From Bacteroides stercoris ATCC 43183 (GTDB lineage Bacteria; Bacteroidota; Bacteroidia; Bacteroidales; Bacteroidaceae), in contig NZ_CP102262.1 in the NCBI RefSeq assembly GCF_025147325.1, forward strand, positions 2,418,001 to 2,482,000: a DNA stretch of 64,000 nucleotides, given 5' to 3'. Under the pieces are notes generated by a model. That model was not told where the DNA came from, did not search any database, and was given only the letters and a program-made list of their open reading frames with translations. Positions 17,575-30,223 of this stretch are shown piece by piece. How positions within the stretch are numbered: position 1 is the stretch's first letter; the number at the start of each line of letters is the position of its first letter. A program made the position numbers and the translations under genes.

Positions 17575-17636
17575 GAAAGTCCTTACTATGCAAAGATATA
17601 GTTTTTAATGATAGGATAACAGTTATTGGGAGAGTA

Positions 17637-18464
17637 TTATTTTATTCTTAACACTCTGATTCCTGTAAACTTCTTATTCCTTTTCAGCATCTGTGCCAAT
17701 GGCTCTTGGGAGACGACTACCATTTTCTGCGTAGAGGAGGCATGGAGCAGTTTCAATACTCCCTTTTCATAGCAGGCAAGTCCCAGATGGACAACATCCA
17801 GCCCGGGAATGTTGGTGGTAATGGCTATGATATCGCCATCCTTTATCCACCCGAGTCCTTCATCGGGCAGTTTGTTTTTGGGGATATAATGGAACAGTTG
17901 TCCGGAGAGCGACTTTTCTATTTCTTCAATCTTGCTGATGTTTTCGGGAGAAGACTCCAGGTGTTTGTATGCTTTGGAATGCGCAGACATGAAGTTGAGG
18001 GACAGCCTTACCGTATCGGGGCTGTTGGCAGCGGTTATGTCTTCCATGAAACCATGTCTGACGCCGTTGTTCACCCAATCGGCAATGTAGTGCAGGCGGG
18101 AAGTGTAACCGTCGATTTTGCCGTCGCGATAGCGGATGCTTTGCAGGGTGCGTGCGTAGTCGGCATTGTCTATCGTGCCATTCTTGACGGGAGAAAGTGC
18201 CAGGGCGAGCACATACTCCACAAAAGTGGTGCAATCCACTTCGTCGAAGTTGACTACAAGTTTTTCTTCTTCATTTACTTCCAGCGTATGTGCCACGTAG
18301 GGAGTCTTGAGGAAATTCAAACCGTATTTCAGCATGGCATTGTCCGTTTCCTGTGCGGAAACGGACGATGCTATTGCCAAAGTACAGAAAACGCAAGGCA
18401 AGGTACGGAATATACAGTAGAACCTGTTAAATAAAATCTGGGATATGCCGGATAACGTTTTCAT
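17637..18464 (-). CDS. DUF1460 secreted amidase-like protein
   Basis: This 275-residue protein has an N-terminal hydrophobic signal (YCIFRTLPCVFCTLAIASSVSA, cut near AQE). The DUF1460 / N-acetylmuramoyl-L-alanine amidase-like fold is shown by VDCTTFVEYVLAL, where the Cys is the likely nucleophile, and by a later His in VVHLGLACYE. Members belong to the NlpC/P60-like cysteine hydrolases and are thought to act on peptidoglycan fragments. It starts 12 nt after the stop of the beta-galactosidase gene, so it is the last gene of that operon. The exact substrate is unknown. Confidence 0.85.
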   Translation of the reverse strand: MKTLSGISQILFNRFYCIFRTLPCVFCTLAIASSVSAQETDNAMLKYGLNFLKTPYVAHTLEVNEEEKLVVNFDEVDCTTFVEYVLALALSPVKNGTIDNADYARTLQSIRYRDGKIDGYTSRLHYIADWVNNGVRHGFMEDITAANSPDTVRLSLNFMSAHSKAYKHLESSPENISKIEEIEKSLSGQLFHYIPKNKLPDEGLGWIKDGDIIAITTNIPGLDVVHLGLACYEKGVLKLLHASSTQKMVVVSQEPLAQMLKRNKKFTGIRVLRIK

Positions 18465-18476
18465 AGCTGGACAGCT

Positions 18477-21704
<3,228 letters not shown>

Positions 21705-21757
21705 TTAAGGATTGAACAGGTTAATGATGATTGGCGTAAACGGCTGTTACGGAAGCG

Positions 21758-22627
21758 TTACTTATCCGGGAAGGTCAGTCCTTCTCTCAGCCATTTTTCC
21801 AGCTCGCCGGTCCATTGGCGCTTGTAGGTGAAGCTGTCGCGGAAGCCCCATCCGTGACCGCCGGTGGGATAGACGTGCAGTGTGGCAGGCACTTTCTGTT
21901 CGCGCAGGGCGAGGAAGTAACCGATGCCGTTGATAGGCAGTACGGTTGCGTCATCTGCCGACAGCATGATGAAGGCCTGCGGCGTTTTGGGAGATACCTG
22001 CCTTTCGAGCGAGTATTTCTGTTCCAGTTCGGCCGAAGGAGTCTCTCCGATAAGGTTTTGGCGGGAACCGCTGTGGGTCACGCCTTTCAGCATGGAGATG
22101 ACGGGATAGAACAGTATCTGGAAGTCGGGACGGGTAGCGTCGCTGCCGTATAACGTGGCAAGGGAAGCTGCCAGATGTCCGCCTGCGGATGCTCCCATGA
22201 TACCGATACGGTTGGGGTTGACACCCCATTCCCCGGCATGTTTGCGTACCAGGTGGATGGCTTGCTCGGCATCCGACAGGGGAACCTCGTTGTGCCCGTT
22301 CGGCATGCGGTACTTCAGTACCGCATACGTGATGCCTTGCGTCGTGAACCAGGTCGCCATGTCGTGCCCTTCGTGGTTCATGGCAAGACGGGCGTATCCG
22401 CCGCCGGGGCACATAATGACGGCCATACCGTTGGGCTTTGCCGGACGGTAAACGGTTATGGAAGGATGGGTCACGTTGGCAACGCGGCCGCCTTTCAAAT
22501 CTTCCTGTTCACCGGTCAGCCCGTTTGTATTGGGAGCTCCGTCGGGCCACAACGGCAGTTCGACGGGACTCTGTGCGGACAACATCGTTGCGGCAAACAG
22601 AAGGGATAGAAATAGATTCTTTCTCAT
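21758..22627 (-). CDS. Secreted alpha/beta hydrolase (acetyl-esterase-like)
   Basis: This 289-residue alpha/beta hydrolase has a signal peptide (LFLSLLFAATMLSAQ). The oxyanion-side motif is PGGGYARLA, and the nucleophile elbow is GASAGGHLA. The catalytic His is likely in GGHGWGF near the C-terminus, with the Asp in SADDATV. It resembles BD-FAE / acetyl-xylan esterase-like enzymes that remove acyl groups from plant or host glycans. It lies between the OPT transporter and beta-galactosidase genes on the same strand, with gaps of 49-65 nt, so it is probably in one operon. Substrate is inferred from context only. Confidence 0.85.
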   Translation of the reverse strand: MRKNLFLSLLFAATMLSAQSPVELPLWPDGAPNTNGLTGEQEDLKGGRVANVTHPSITVYRPAKPNGMAVIMCPGGGYARLAMNHEGHDMATWFTTQGITYAVLKYRMPNGHNEVPLSDAEQAIHLVRKHAGEWGVNPNRIGIMGASAGGHLAASLATLYGSDATRPDFQILFYPVISMLKGVTHSGSRQNLIGETPSAELEQKYSLERQVSPKTPQAFIMLSADDATVLPINGIGYFLALREQKVPATLHVYPTGGHGWGFRDSFTYKRQWTGELEKWLREGLTFPDK

Positions 22628-22676
22628 GGTGAATATTGTTTTGTATTATCTGAATTTGTTTCAGTGTCCCCGCAGC

Positions 22677-24668
22677 TTATTTCGTTTTCATCGAAGCCTT
22701 TACGAGGTAGAATATCAGGATGGCATAAGCACCCAGCGCCAGCACTTCAGACCATGTATTGCTGAGCCATGCGTCGTTCACCATATTGACACCGCCGAAG
22801 CGCATTGCCGCGCTTACCACACCCATCAGCGCACCGCCGGCAATGAAACCGGACGCCAGCAGTGTACCTTTCTCGCCACGTTCGGCATTGAGAGCTGCAT
22901 CCTTGCTGCGGCTGGTTACGTACCAGTTTACGGCACCGCCCACTACCAGCGGAACGTTCAGCTCCAACGGGATGAACATGCCCAGTGCAAAAGCCAGTGC
23001 AGGAATCTTGCAGGCATTCAGCACGATAGCCAGCACCGCACCGATGCCGTAAAGCAGCCACGGTGCACCTACACCGTTCATCAACGGTTCGATAACCGCC
23101 GCCATTGCGTTGGCCTGCGGAGCAGCCAGTTGTCCGCTGGTAAATCCGTATGTTTTGTTCAGGATAATCATCACACCGCCTACGGTAGCTGCCGAAACGA
23201 TTGTTCCGAGGAACTTCCACGTCTCCTGTTTCACGGGAGTGCTTCCCAGCCAGTAGCCAATCTTAAGGTCGGTGATGAAACCGCCCGCCATGGACAGTGC
23301 CGTACAAACCACACCGCCCATAACCAGCGCTGCCACCATTCCGCCGGGACCTTTCAGGCCTACCGCCACCATTACTACCGATGCAAGGATAAGCGTCATC
23401 AGCGTCATGCCCGATACCGGATTGGTTCCCACAATGGCAATGGCATTGGCTGCTACGGTGGTGAAGAGGAACGAGATGCCCGCAACGAGCAGGATAGCCA
23501 CTACCGTGTGCATCAGGTTGCCCTGCATCACATCGAAGTAGAAGAACAGCGTAACCAGTATCAGCATCACGATAGAACCGATAGCGATAATCTTCATGGA
23601 AAGGTCGCGTTGCGTACGCTTCACGTTGGTTTCCGCATCAGCCTTGCCACCCATTTCCTTGGCAGCCAGCCCTACGGCACTCTTGATGATGCCCCATGAC
23701 TTGATGATACCGATGATACCCGCCATTGCAATGCCGCCGATACCGATGCTCTTGGCATAGTACTTGAAGATTTCTTCGGGAGACATGGCACCTACGGTGG
23801 CGGTAATCTCCGGATTCCATTGGTTCAGCACGCTGTCGCCCCAGATAAGGGACATGCCGGGGATGATAATCCACCATACGGCAAGCGAGCCGGCGCAGAT
23901 GATAGAGGCGTATTTCAGTCCGACGATATAGCCCAGACCCAGTACGGCAGCTCCGGTGTTTACCTTGAACACCAGCTTGGCTTTCTCTGCCAGCATTTCG
24001 CCGAAGCCGCATACACGGGTGGTGAAGTTCTCGTTCCACCAACCGAAAGTGGCAACGATGAAGTCGTACAGACCGCCGATAATACCCGCCGTCAGCAACG
24101 GTTTTGCCTGACTGCCGCCTTTTTCTCCCGATACAAGCACCTGCGTCGTTGCGGTGGCCTCGGGGAAAGGATATTTGCCGTGCATGTCGCTTACGAAATA
24201 TTTACGGAACGGGATAAGGAAAAGGATACCCAGTACGCCGCCCAGCAGCGAACTGATGAATACTTGTGCAAACGTTACGGTAATTTCCTGCGGATAGCTT
24301 TCCTGTAGGATATACAGTGCGGGCAGGGTAAAGATTGCGCCTGCCACAATTACTCCGGAGCTGGCTCCGATGGACTGGATGATGACGTTTTCGCCCAGTG
24401 CGTTCTTACGCTTGGCTGCACCGGACACGCCGACAGCGATAATGGCGATGGGGATGGCGGCTTCGAATACCTGTCCCACTTTCAGCCCCAGATAGGCTGC
24501 CGCTGCCGAAAACAGTACCGCCATGGCGATGCCCCACAGTACCGACCACAGGTTTACTTCGGGATATTTCTTGTCGGGACTCATCAGGGGATTGTAGACC
24601 TCTCCCGGCTTCAGCTCGCGGAACGCGTTTTCCGGTACGCCGATTGCTTTCTCTTCTTCTTGTTTCAT
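22677..24668 (-). CDS. OPT family oligopeptide transporter
   Basis: This 663-residue inner-membrane protein has about sixteen hydrophobic segments and matches the bacterial OPT (oligopeptide transporter) family. Typical features are the N-terminal region KKYPEVNLWSVLWGIAMAVLFSAAAAYLGLKVG and the block GKYPFPEATATTQVL. It should import small peptides or metal-peptide complexes by proton symport. The gene leads a minus-strand run with the esterase, beta-galactosidase and DUF1460 amidase. The last suggests imported peptides may be murein-derived, an inference from neighbours. An intrinsic terminator separates it from the upstream DUF1573 gene, so it needs its own promoter in the 24669-24730 interval. 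Confidence 0.9.
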   Translation of the reverse strand: MKQEEEKAIGVPENAFRELKPGEVYNPLMSPDKKYPEVNLWSVLWGIAMAVLFSAAAAYLGLKVGQVFEAAIPIAIIAVGVSGAAKRKNALGENVIIQSIGASSGVIVAGAIFTLPALYILQESYPQEITVTFAQVFISSLLGGVLGILFLIPFRKYFVSDMHGKYPFPEATATTQVLVSGEKGGSQAKPLLTAGIIGGLYDFIVATFGWWNENFTTRVCGFGEMLAEKAKLVFKVNTGAAVLGLGYIVGLKYASIICAGSLAVWWIIIPGMSLIWGDSVLNQWNPEITATVGAMSPEEIFKYYAKSIGIGGIAMAGIIGIIKSWGIIKSAVGLAAKEMGGKADAETNVKRTQRDLSMKIIAIGSIVMLILVTLFFYFDVMQGNLMHTVVAILLVAGISFLFTTVAANAIAIVGTNPVSGMTLMTLILASVVMVAVGLKGPGGMVAALVMGGVVCTALSMAGGFITDLKIGYWLGSTPVKQETWKFLGTIVSAATVGGVMIILNKTYGFTSGQLAAPQANAMAAVIEPLMNGVGAPWLLYGIGAVLAIVLNACKIPALAFALGMFIPLELNVPLVVGGAVNWYVTSRSKDAALNAERGEKGTLLASGFIAGGALMGVVSAAMRFGGVNMVNDAWLSNTWSEVLALGAYAILIFYLVKASMKTK

Positions 24669-24732
24669 AATAGCTGTTTTATTTTTATTGTTATGATTGC
24701 GATATGTATTCCATTATAGACTTCAAAGAAAG

Positions 24733-24768
24733 CAAAAAAAAAGGAGAATTGAAAAATTCTCCTTTTTT
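24733..24768 (-). terminator. Intrinsic terminator after the DUF1573 gene
   Basis: AAGGAGAATT and AATTCTCCTT arms (about 24741-24763) are flanked by a run of A/T, giving a U-run on the minus strand just downstream of the DUF1573 stop at 24786. Confidence 0.8.
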
Positions 24769-24785
24769 CTGTATCATAAAAACGT

Positions 24786-25181
24786 TTATTTGGCGTCTTT
24801 GGCAGTCATGTCGCCTTCAACGAACAGGCGCATCATTTCGGTCTTGGCGTTGGTGCGCAGCGTAATGGACTTCTTGAAATGTCCGGGGTATTTGCCTGTA
24901 CCGTTGTAAGTAATCTTGATGGTTCCGGTCTTTCCGGGCATCACCGGCTCTTGCGTGTATTCGGGCACTGTGCATCCGCAAGATGCCACTGCCTGATGGA
25001 TTACCAGCGGAGCATCTCCCACGTTGGTGAATGTAAACGTGCAGCTTACCACCGGATTATTTTCGGAGAATGTTCCGAAGTTATGGGTGGTCTTGTCGAA
25101 TTTAATGTCTGCCCCGCCTTGTGCATAGGCATAACCGATGCTCATAACCAGCATCAACATATAAAAAGCAAGTTTCTTCAT
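24786..25181 (-). CDS. DUF1573 secreted protein
   Basis: This 131-residue protein has a signal peptide (LAFYMLMLVMSIGYAYAQG) and a single DUF1573 domain, an immunoglobulin-like fold of the ASH/MSP type. The diagnostic segments are FDKTTHNFGTFSE and VASCGCTVPEY, with its Cys pair. Many Bacteroidetes genomes carry several copies; their role is unknown and they are often secreted or periplasmic. The start at 25181 was preferred over an in-frame ATG at 25232, because the signal peptide begins there. It appears monocistronic, with its own terminator. Confidence 0.85.
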   Translation of the reverse strand: MKKLAFYMLMLVMSIGYAYAQGGADIKFDKTTHNFGTFSENNPVVSCTFTFTNVGDAPLVIHQAVASCGCTVPEYTQEPVMPGKTGTIKITYNGTGKYPGHFKKSITLRTNAKTEMMRLFVEGDMTAKDAK

Positions 25182-25272
25182 GTCTTTATCTTTTTTAATT
25201 ACACAAGGTGCAAAGGTAAGCCATTTCTGCAAAAATCACTCGTACTCTGTGCGAAATTGTATTAAATCAGCG

Positions 25273-25980
25273 TCAGAAGCCATTGTGACGGATGATAAGC
25301 AGGGAGAAATAAGGGAAACGGAGTGTTTCAAGCTGCTGCCCGTCACTGATGTATTTCTCCTGCGGAGTGCCTACGTTCTCGAAATAGCGGTAATCGTATT
25401 CGGGATGAAGGCGGATGCAACGGTGCACTTCATCGGTGCATTGTGACAGTTTCATGATGACTACCGTGTTCTGAGATTGTATCAGCCGCTCTATCTCTTC
25501 GGCGGTGGTGATACCGGGAATTACGGTCAGCCTCTCTTCCCGGCTGGCGATGTGCAATCCGCCTCGTGCTCCGGCAGCGATGAAAGCGGGGATGCCGGCA
25601 ATCTGTTCTACGGGGATGCCGGCGGCTTGCAGTTTCTCATATATATAATGTACAGAGGAGTAGAAGCCTGCATCGCCCTCTGCCACGATAGCCACTTTCT
25701 TGCCGGCGTGATGCAGGGAAAGGGCGGCGGCATACACTTGGTCGTAGGCGTTGAGGGCATCGGTCCGTTGCTTGCTCATGGGCAGGGAGAAGCGGCGGAT
25801 ACGGTTGGCGGGTATGTCGAGCCGGAGCATGATGTCGGCGGCGCGTGACAGGGAATGACCGTCGCGGACGGGTGTTTCGGGACAGAAGATACAGTCGGCA
25901 TTTTGCAGGGCTTTCAGTCCTTTCAGAGTGATGAGTTCGGCTTCACCGGGGCCGAGGGATACGAATTGAATAGGGGACAT
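25273..25980 (-). CDS. cbiL: Precorrin-2 C20-methyltransferase
   Basis: This 235-residue SAM-dependent tetrapyrrole methylase adds the C20 methyl to cobalt-factor II/precorrin-2 in corrin synthesis. It starts SLGPGEAELITLKGLKAL, the GxGPG-type SAM loop of the family, followed by VAIVAEGDAGFYSS and an EQIAGIPAF block. The open frame continues upstream to 26979, but that part is antisense to an AraC gene; MSPIQFVSLGPG at 25980 is the natural start. It is the one ring-methylation gene placed away from the main cbi operon. It is divergent from the AraC gene with 90 nt between, and no cobalamin riboswitch is present there. Confidence 0.9.
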   Translation of the reverse strand: MSPIQFVSLGPGEAELITLKGLKALQNADCIFCPETPVRDGHSLSRAADIMLRLDIPANRIRRFSLPMSKQRTDALNAYDQVYAAALSLHHAGKKVAIVAEGDAGFYSSVHYIYEKLQAAGIPVEQIAGIPAFIAAGARGGLHIASREERLTVIPGITTAEEIERLIQSQNTVVIMKLSQCTDEVHRCIRLHPEYDYRYFENVGTPQEKYISDGQQLETLRFPYFSLLIIRHNGF

Positions 25981-26070
25981 TCTGTTTTTTTTATGTGCAA
26001 AAATCGGGAAATAATCAATAGTAAGCAAGATATTCGCTATCTTTGTTACCCTTACAAATAATGGAAGCCT

Positions 26071-26928
26071 ATGGACTACCAACTGAATACGCGTTTGAAC
26101 GGCAATATCGCAATGACATCCCGCTTTCACGAAAACAAGCCGCTGCAACGCGACAAGACTCTGTATAAGTTTCTCTGGGTACAGAGCGGCACGCTCGCCA
26201 TCGAGGTAGACCATATACCCATGAAGCTGGCGAAAGACGAGATTGTCACGCTTACCCCGCTGCATCATCTGACTATCAAAGAGGTGGCAGGTGAGTTTCT
26301 GACCTTTGTTTTCAACAGTAACTTCTACTGCATCTACGGACATGACAATGAGGTGTCCTGCAACGGCTTTCTGTTCTACGGTTCGTCCCGGGTGATGCGG
26401 CTGAAGCTGTCCGAGGAGCAATCGTCCAACCTGCATGATATAGTCCGCATCTTCCGTCAGGAGTCCGCCATTAATGACAATCTTCAGGAAGAGATGTTGC
26501 GGATTGTACTGAAACGTTTCATCATCACCTGTACGCGCATAGCACGTGCAAGGTTTGGTGTGGGGCAGGAGAATGAGAGGACTTTCGATGTTGCCCGTCG
26601 GTTCTATGTGCTGGTAGACCAGTATTTCCGTGAAAAGAAACAGGTGCAGGACTATGCCGATATGCTTTGCCGTTCGCCTAAGACGCTCTCCAACTTGTTT
26701 TCTGCCTGCGGACTGCCTTCTCCGCTTCGCATCATTCACGAACGGATAGATGCGGAAGCCAGACGCCTGTTGCTGTACACACGGAAGAGCGCTAAGGAAA
26801 TCAGCGCCATTCTGGGCTTTGAGGACTTGGCTGCATTCAGCCGCTTCTTCAAGAAAGTGACGGGAGAGAGTGTGTCGGAGTATCGGAAACAAGCACATCG
26901 GGAAGAATTGCCAACTGTTACGGAATAA
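26071..26928 (+). CDS. AraC family transcriptional regulator
   Basis: This 285-residue regulator has a cupin-like sensory N-terminus (about residues 1-140) and a C-terminal double HTH (about 185-280). The second HTH shows SAKEISAILGFEDLAAFSRFFKKVTGESVSEYRK, the classic AraC signature. Cys87 and Cys97 lie in the sensor half. It precedes an RclC-like and an RclA-like gene, which is the partner arrangement of RclR in E. coli, a regulator that senses hypochlorous acid through cysteines. That parallel is an inference; the sensor domain here could differ. A -7 box (TATCTTTG, 26038-26045) lies just upstream. Confidence 0.88.
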   Translation: MDYQLNTRLNGNIAMTSRFHENKPLQRDKTLYKFLWVQSGTLAIEVDHIPMKLAKDEIVTLTPLHHLTIKEVAGEFLTFVFNSNFYCIYGHDNEVSCNGFLFYGSSRVMRLKLSEEQSSNLHDIVRIFRQESAINDNLQEEMLRIVLKRFIITCTRIARARFGVGQENERTFDVARRFYVLVDQYFREKKQVQDYADMLCRSPKTLSNLFSACGLPSPLRIIHERIDAEARRLLLYTRKSAKEISAILGFEDLAAFSRFFKKVTGESVSEYRKQAHREELPTVTE

Positions 26929-27016
26929 TTGCCATTCCACAACCGGCAGGAAACAGGGATCTTTGCAAAAACATTTCACCCGAGTGTCTCTGTGGTGAAT
27001 CTAAAACAACAAAAAT

Positions 27017-27607
27017 ATGAAAACGAAATTGCAAAAACTGTTCCTTGCGGCACTGACGCTGGCCGCTTCTTCCCAAAAGTTGGGTATCAACCTCATCCGC
27101 GTGGCCATTCTTGTGATATTTGTATGGATAGGCGGCTTGAAATTCTGGAACTACGAAGCCGAAGGAATCGTTCCGTTCGTGGCAAACAGTCCTTTTATGA
27201 GTTTCTTCTACGATAAGCCTGCACCGGAATACAAGGAATACAAGCTGAAAGAGGGAGAGTTTGACGAAGCCAAGCACCGGTGGCATGTAGAGAACAATAC
27301 CTACGGCTTCTCCCGCGGTCTTGGCATACTGATTATGGCAATCGGTATCCTTACTTTTCTGGGGATATTCTTTCCGAAAATCGGATTGGCAGGGGCTGCG
27401 CTGGCCGTCATAATGACTGTCGGCACGCTTTCGTTCCTTGTCACTACTCCTGAAGTGTGGGTTCCCGATTTGGGAAGCGGAGAGCATGGCTTCCCTTTGC
27501 TGACAGGGGCCGGACGACTGGTGATAAAGGATACCGCCATCCTTGCCGGAGCTATCGTGGTGCTGGCGGACAGTGCAAAAAGGGTATTGAACCAATTGGA
27601 AAAATAA
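27017..27607 (+). CDS. DUF417 / RclC-YkgB family inner-membrane protein
   Basis: This 196-residue membrane protein has four hydrophobic segments: LIRVAILVIFVWIGGLKFW, RGLGILIMAIGILTFLGIFF, LAGAALAVIMTVGTLSFLV and a C-terminal one. The FVWIGGLKFWNYEAEGIVPFVANSPF block is diagnostic of DUF417 (YkgB, renamed RclC). RclC in E. coli is part of the reactive-chlorine resistance operon RclABC. The gene follows the AraC regulator by 88 nt and precedes the RclA-like reading frame by 4 nt, so RclC and RclA homologues are translated from one transcript. Its exact biochemical role is unknown. Confidence 0.88.
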   Translation: MKTKLQKLFLAALTLAASSQKLGINLIRVAILVIFVWIGGLKFWNYEAEGIVPFVANSPFMSFFYDKPAPEYKEYKLKEGEFDEAKHRWHVENNTYGFSRGLGILIMAIGILTFLGIFFPKIGLAGAALAVIMTVGTLSFLVTTPEVWVPDLGSGEHGFPLLTGAGRLVIKDTAILAGAIVVLADSAKRVLNQLEK

Positions 27608-27611
27608 GACT

Positions 27612-28967
27612 ATGAAAAAGTATGATGCTATTATTATCGGCTTTGGAAAAGGAGGCAAGACACTCGCTGCCGGGCTGGCTGAACGGAACTTTACTGTTGC
27701 TATGATAGAACGTTCGGATAAGATGTACGGCGGTACGTGTATCAATATCGGATGTATTCCGACCAAGACACTGATACATTCGGCAAAGTTGGCAGATACG
27801 AGTGCGTCCTAGGAACAGAAACGGGCATACTACCGCCAGTCTGTTGCACGGAAAGAGGAAGTTACTTCTTTCCTGCGTCAGAAGAATTACCGCAATCTGT
27901 CAGACAATCCTAATATAACGGTATATACGGGTACAGGTTCTTTTGTCGGTCCTGATGTGGTGGAAGTACGTATGGCGGAAGAAACGATTCAGCTTCAAGC
28001 CCAGCAGATATTTGTCAATACGGGAGCTGAAACTATCATTCCGCCTATCGGGGGAGTAAAGGACAATCCGAAAGTATACACTAGCACTTCCATTATGGAA
28101 CTGGCGGAGCTTCCTAAGCATCTTGTTATCGTAGGCGGCGGGTATATCGGCTTGGAGTTCGCTTCGATGTACGCTTCTTTCGGATCGCAGGTGACAGTGT
28201 TGGAAAGCTATTCCGAACTGATAGCCCGTGAAGACCGTGACATTGCTGCCAGCGTGCAGGAAGTGTTGGAAAAGAAAGGCATCACTTTCTGCCTGAATGC
28301 CCGTGTGCAGTCCGTGGAAGGTACGGTGGTTGTCTATCAGGATGCCGTGACAGGCAAGATTCTGCAATTGGACGCGGATGCTATTCTTTTGGCTACCGGA
28401 CGTCGTCCCAATACTGCGGGATTGAATCTGCCTGAGGCAGGAGTAGAGGTGAACGAACGTGGTGCTATTATCGTGAACGAGCATTTGCAGACTACCAATC
28501 CCAATATCCGTGCTATCGGCGATGTGAAAGGCGGACTGCAATTTACTTATATTTCGTTGGACGATTACCGTATTCTCCGCGAAGACCTGTTTGGAGCGGG
28601 AGAGCGTAAGGTGTCCGACCGTGAGCCAGTGAGCTATTCGGTGTTTATAGATCCGCCGCTTTCACGTATCGGTATGAGTGAGACCGAAGCACGTGAGAAA
28701 GGTTTGAACATTAAGGTAAACAAACTCCCCGTCTCCGCCATTCCCCGTGCCCGTACATTGGGCAATACGGACGGATTGTTCAAGGTGATAGTGGATGCCG
28801 ATACCGATAAAATAGTGGGTTGCACTCTGTTTGGCCCGGAGTCGAGTGAAGTAATCAATCTGGTGGCGATGGCTATGAAGATGAGGCAGGAGTATACTTT
28901 CCTGCGTGATTTCATCTTCACGCATCCTAGCATGAGCGAGGCATTGAACGATTTGATGAACTTGTAG
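27612..28967 (+). pseudogene. RclA-like pyridine nucleotide-disulfide oxidoreductase interrupted by an amber codon
   Basis: The frame starts at ATG 27612 and has the FAD-binding signature YDAIIIGFGKGGKTLAAGL and the redox-active pair GGTCINIGCIPTKTL. It reads TAG at 27810-27812 (codon 67). The same frame then continues without further stops to 28967, with the NAD-binding loop VIVGGGYIGLEFASMYASFG, LATGRRPNT and a C-terminal dimerisation domain. In full it would be 450 amino acids plus the interrupting codon, the normal length for RclA or mercuric-reductase-like enzymes. The break is a single nonsense codon with no frameshift, so it is a recent mutation, a sequencing error, or a rare readthrough site. 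RclA reduces Cu(II) and protects against hypochlorous acid. Confidence 0.8.
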
Positions 28968-29056
28968 TTTCTTTTATAACGATTTGTTCGGGAAGTGTTT
29001 GCGTATCTCCCCAAAATTGCCGAATATTGTGCCCTGAAATATAAAACCGAACAATC

Positions 29057-30223
29057 ATGATCAGATTACCTCTCATGGGTCTTGTATTTGCGTGTGCAGT
29101 GTCTATGACTTCGTGCGGTACAAAGTCCCGGCAAGCATCCGGCAATTCCGATACTGCGGCTGTTGCGGTTTCCGTTGCGGATACCGCAACAGCCGTTGTT
29201 CCCGTCTACGCCAAAGGCTATGCGGTGAAACATCTGCCGGGGAATGTGCGCCTGGTGGACATACACGACCCTCAAAAAGAAGAGGGGAATACCTTTCGGT
29301 ATGCTTTGGTTCCGAGGGGTACGAAGCCTGCCGGTATTCCTGCCGATTATACCGTGATAGAAACTCCGGTGAAGCATGTTATCTGCATGACTTCCCTGCA
29401 ACTGTCCAACTTCATCCGGTTGGATGCCTGCGATTATGTGGTGGGCATTACCAGTACCCGCCATCTTTTCAATAAGGAGATGAACGGGCGTCTGAAGGCG
29501 GGCAAGACATCCAAAATCGGGATTGAGGGGAACTTCGATAACGAGGTGATTATGAGCATTAATCCCGATGTTATCTTTATCTCTCCTTTCAAACGGGGCG
29601 GATATGACGCCATGCGCGAAACAGGCATTCCGCTGGTGCCGCACTTGGGATATAAGGAAATGACTCCGTTGGGGCAGGCTGAATGGATAAAGTTCATCGG
29701 TATGTTCATTGGTCGGGAAGCAGAGGCGAATGCCCGTTTTGCCGGGATAGAGAAGCGGTATAACGAGCTGAAAGAACTGGCTGCCGGTGTAAAAAAGCGT
29801 CCTGTGGTGTTCAGCGGTGAAATGCGTGGCGGCAACTGGTATGCGGTAGGCGGAAAGAGTTTCCTTGCCGAACTGTTCCGGGATGCCGGTGCAGACTATT
29901 TCCTGAAAGACGATCCGCGTTCGGGCGGTGTGACACTGGATTTCGAGACGGTGTACAGTAGGGCGGAGAGTGCCGACTATTGGCGCATCGTCAACAGTTA
30001 CGACGGAATATTCTCTTACGATGCCTTGAAGTCTTTGGACCCTCGTTATGCCGACTTTCGCGCTTTTCGCGAGAAAGGAGTAATCTATTGCAATATGCGT
30101 GAGAAACCCTTCTATGAGAGTATGCCCATGCAGCCTGAGGTAGTATTGGAAGATTTGATTCATGCTTTTCATCCCGACCTGCTGCCCGATTATAAACCCA
30201 CTTATTACGAGCGACTGAATTAA
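29057..30223 (+). CDS. btuF: Cobalamin/iron-siderophore ABC transporter binding lipoprotein (BtuF-like)
   Basis: This 388-residue lipoprotein has a signal with the lipobox SMTSC (Cys20). It contains a periplasmic-binding domain of the BtuF/FecB type, with hallmark segments DYVVGITSTRHLF, NPDVIFISPFKRGG and KRPVVFSGEMRGGNWYAVGGKSFLAELFRDAGADY. It would capture vitamin B12 or a related corrinoid, or an Fe-chelate, in the periplasm and hand it to the permease. Its stop overlaps the permease start by one base. The call of cobalamin rests on the surrounding cbi and btuB genes; iron siderophores use the same family. No cobalamin riboswitch is visible upstream. Confidence 0.85.
   Translation: MIRLPLMGLVFACAVSMTSCGTKSRQASGNSDTAAVAVSVADTATAVVPVYAKGYAVKHLPGNVRLVDIHDPQKEEGNTFRYALVPRGTKPAGIPADYTVIETPVKHVICMTSLQLSNFIRLDACDYVVGITSTRHLFNKEMNGRLKAGKTSKIGIEGNFDNEVIMSINPDVIFISPFKRGGYDAMRETGIPLVPHLGYKEMTPLGQAEWIKFIGMFIGREAEANARFAGIEKRYNELKELAAGVKKRPVVFSGEMRGGNWYAVGGKSFLAELFRDAGADYFLKDDPRSGGVTLDFETVYSRAESADYWRIVNSYDGIFSYDALKSLDPRYADFRAFREKGVIYCNMREKPFYESMPMQPEVVLEDLIHAFHPDLLPDYKPTYYERLN

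Noticed and set aside
25981..26979. N-terminal extension of the cbiL frame
   Set aside because: This part is antisense to the AraC gene; the SAM-loop start at 25980 is the natural N-terminus.
28968..29056. Possible cobalamin riboswitch upstream of btuF, and likewise above cbiL and cbiA
   Set aside because: No B12 box or GGAATCCGGTG core is present at 28968-29056, 25981-26070 or 49586-49699.
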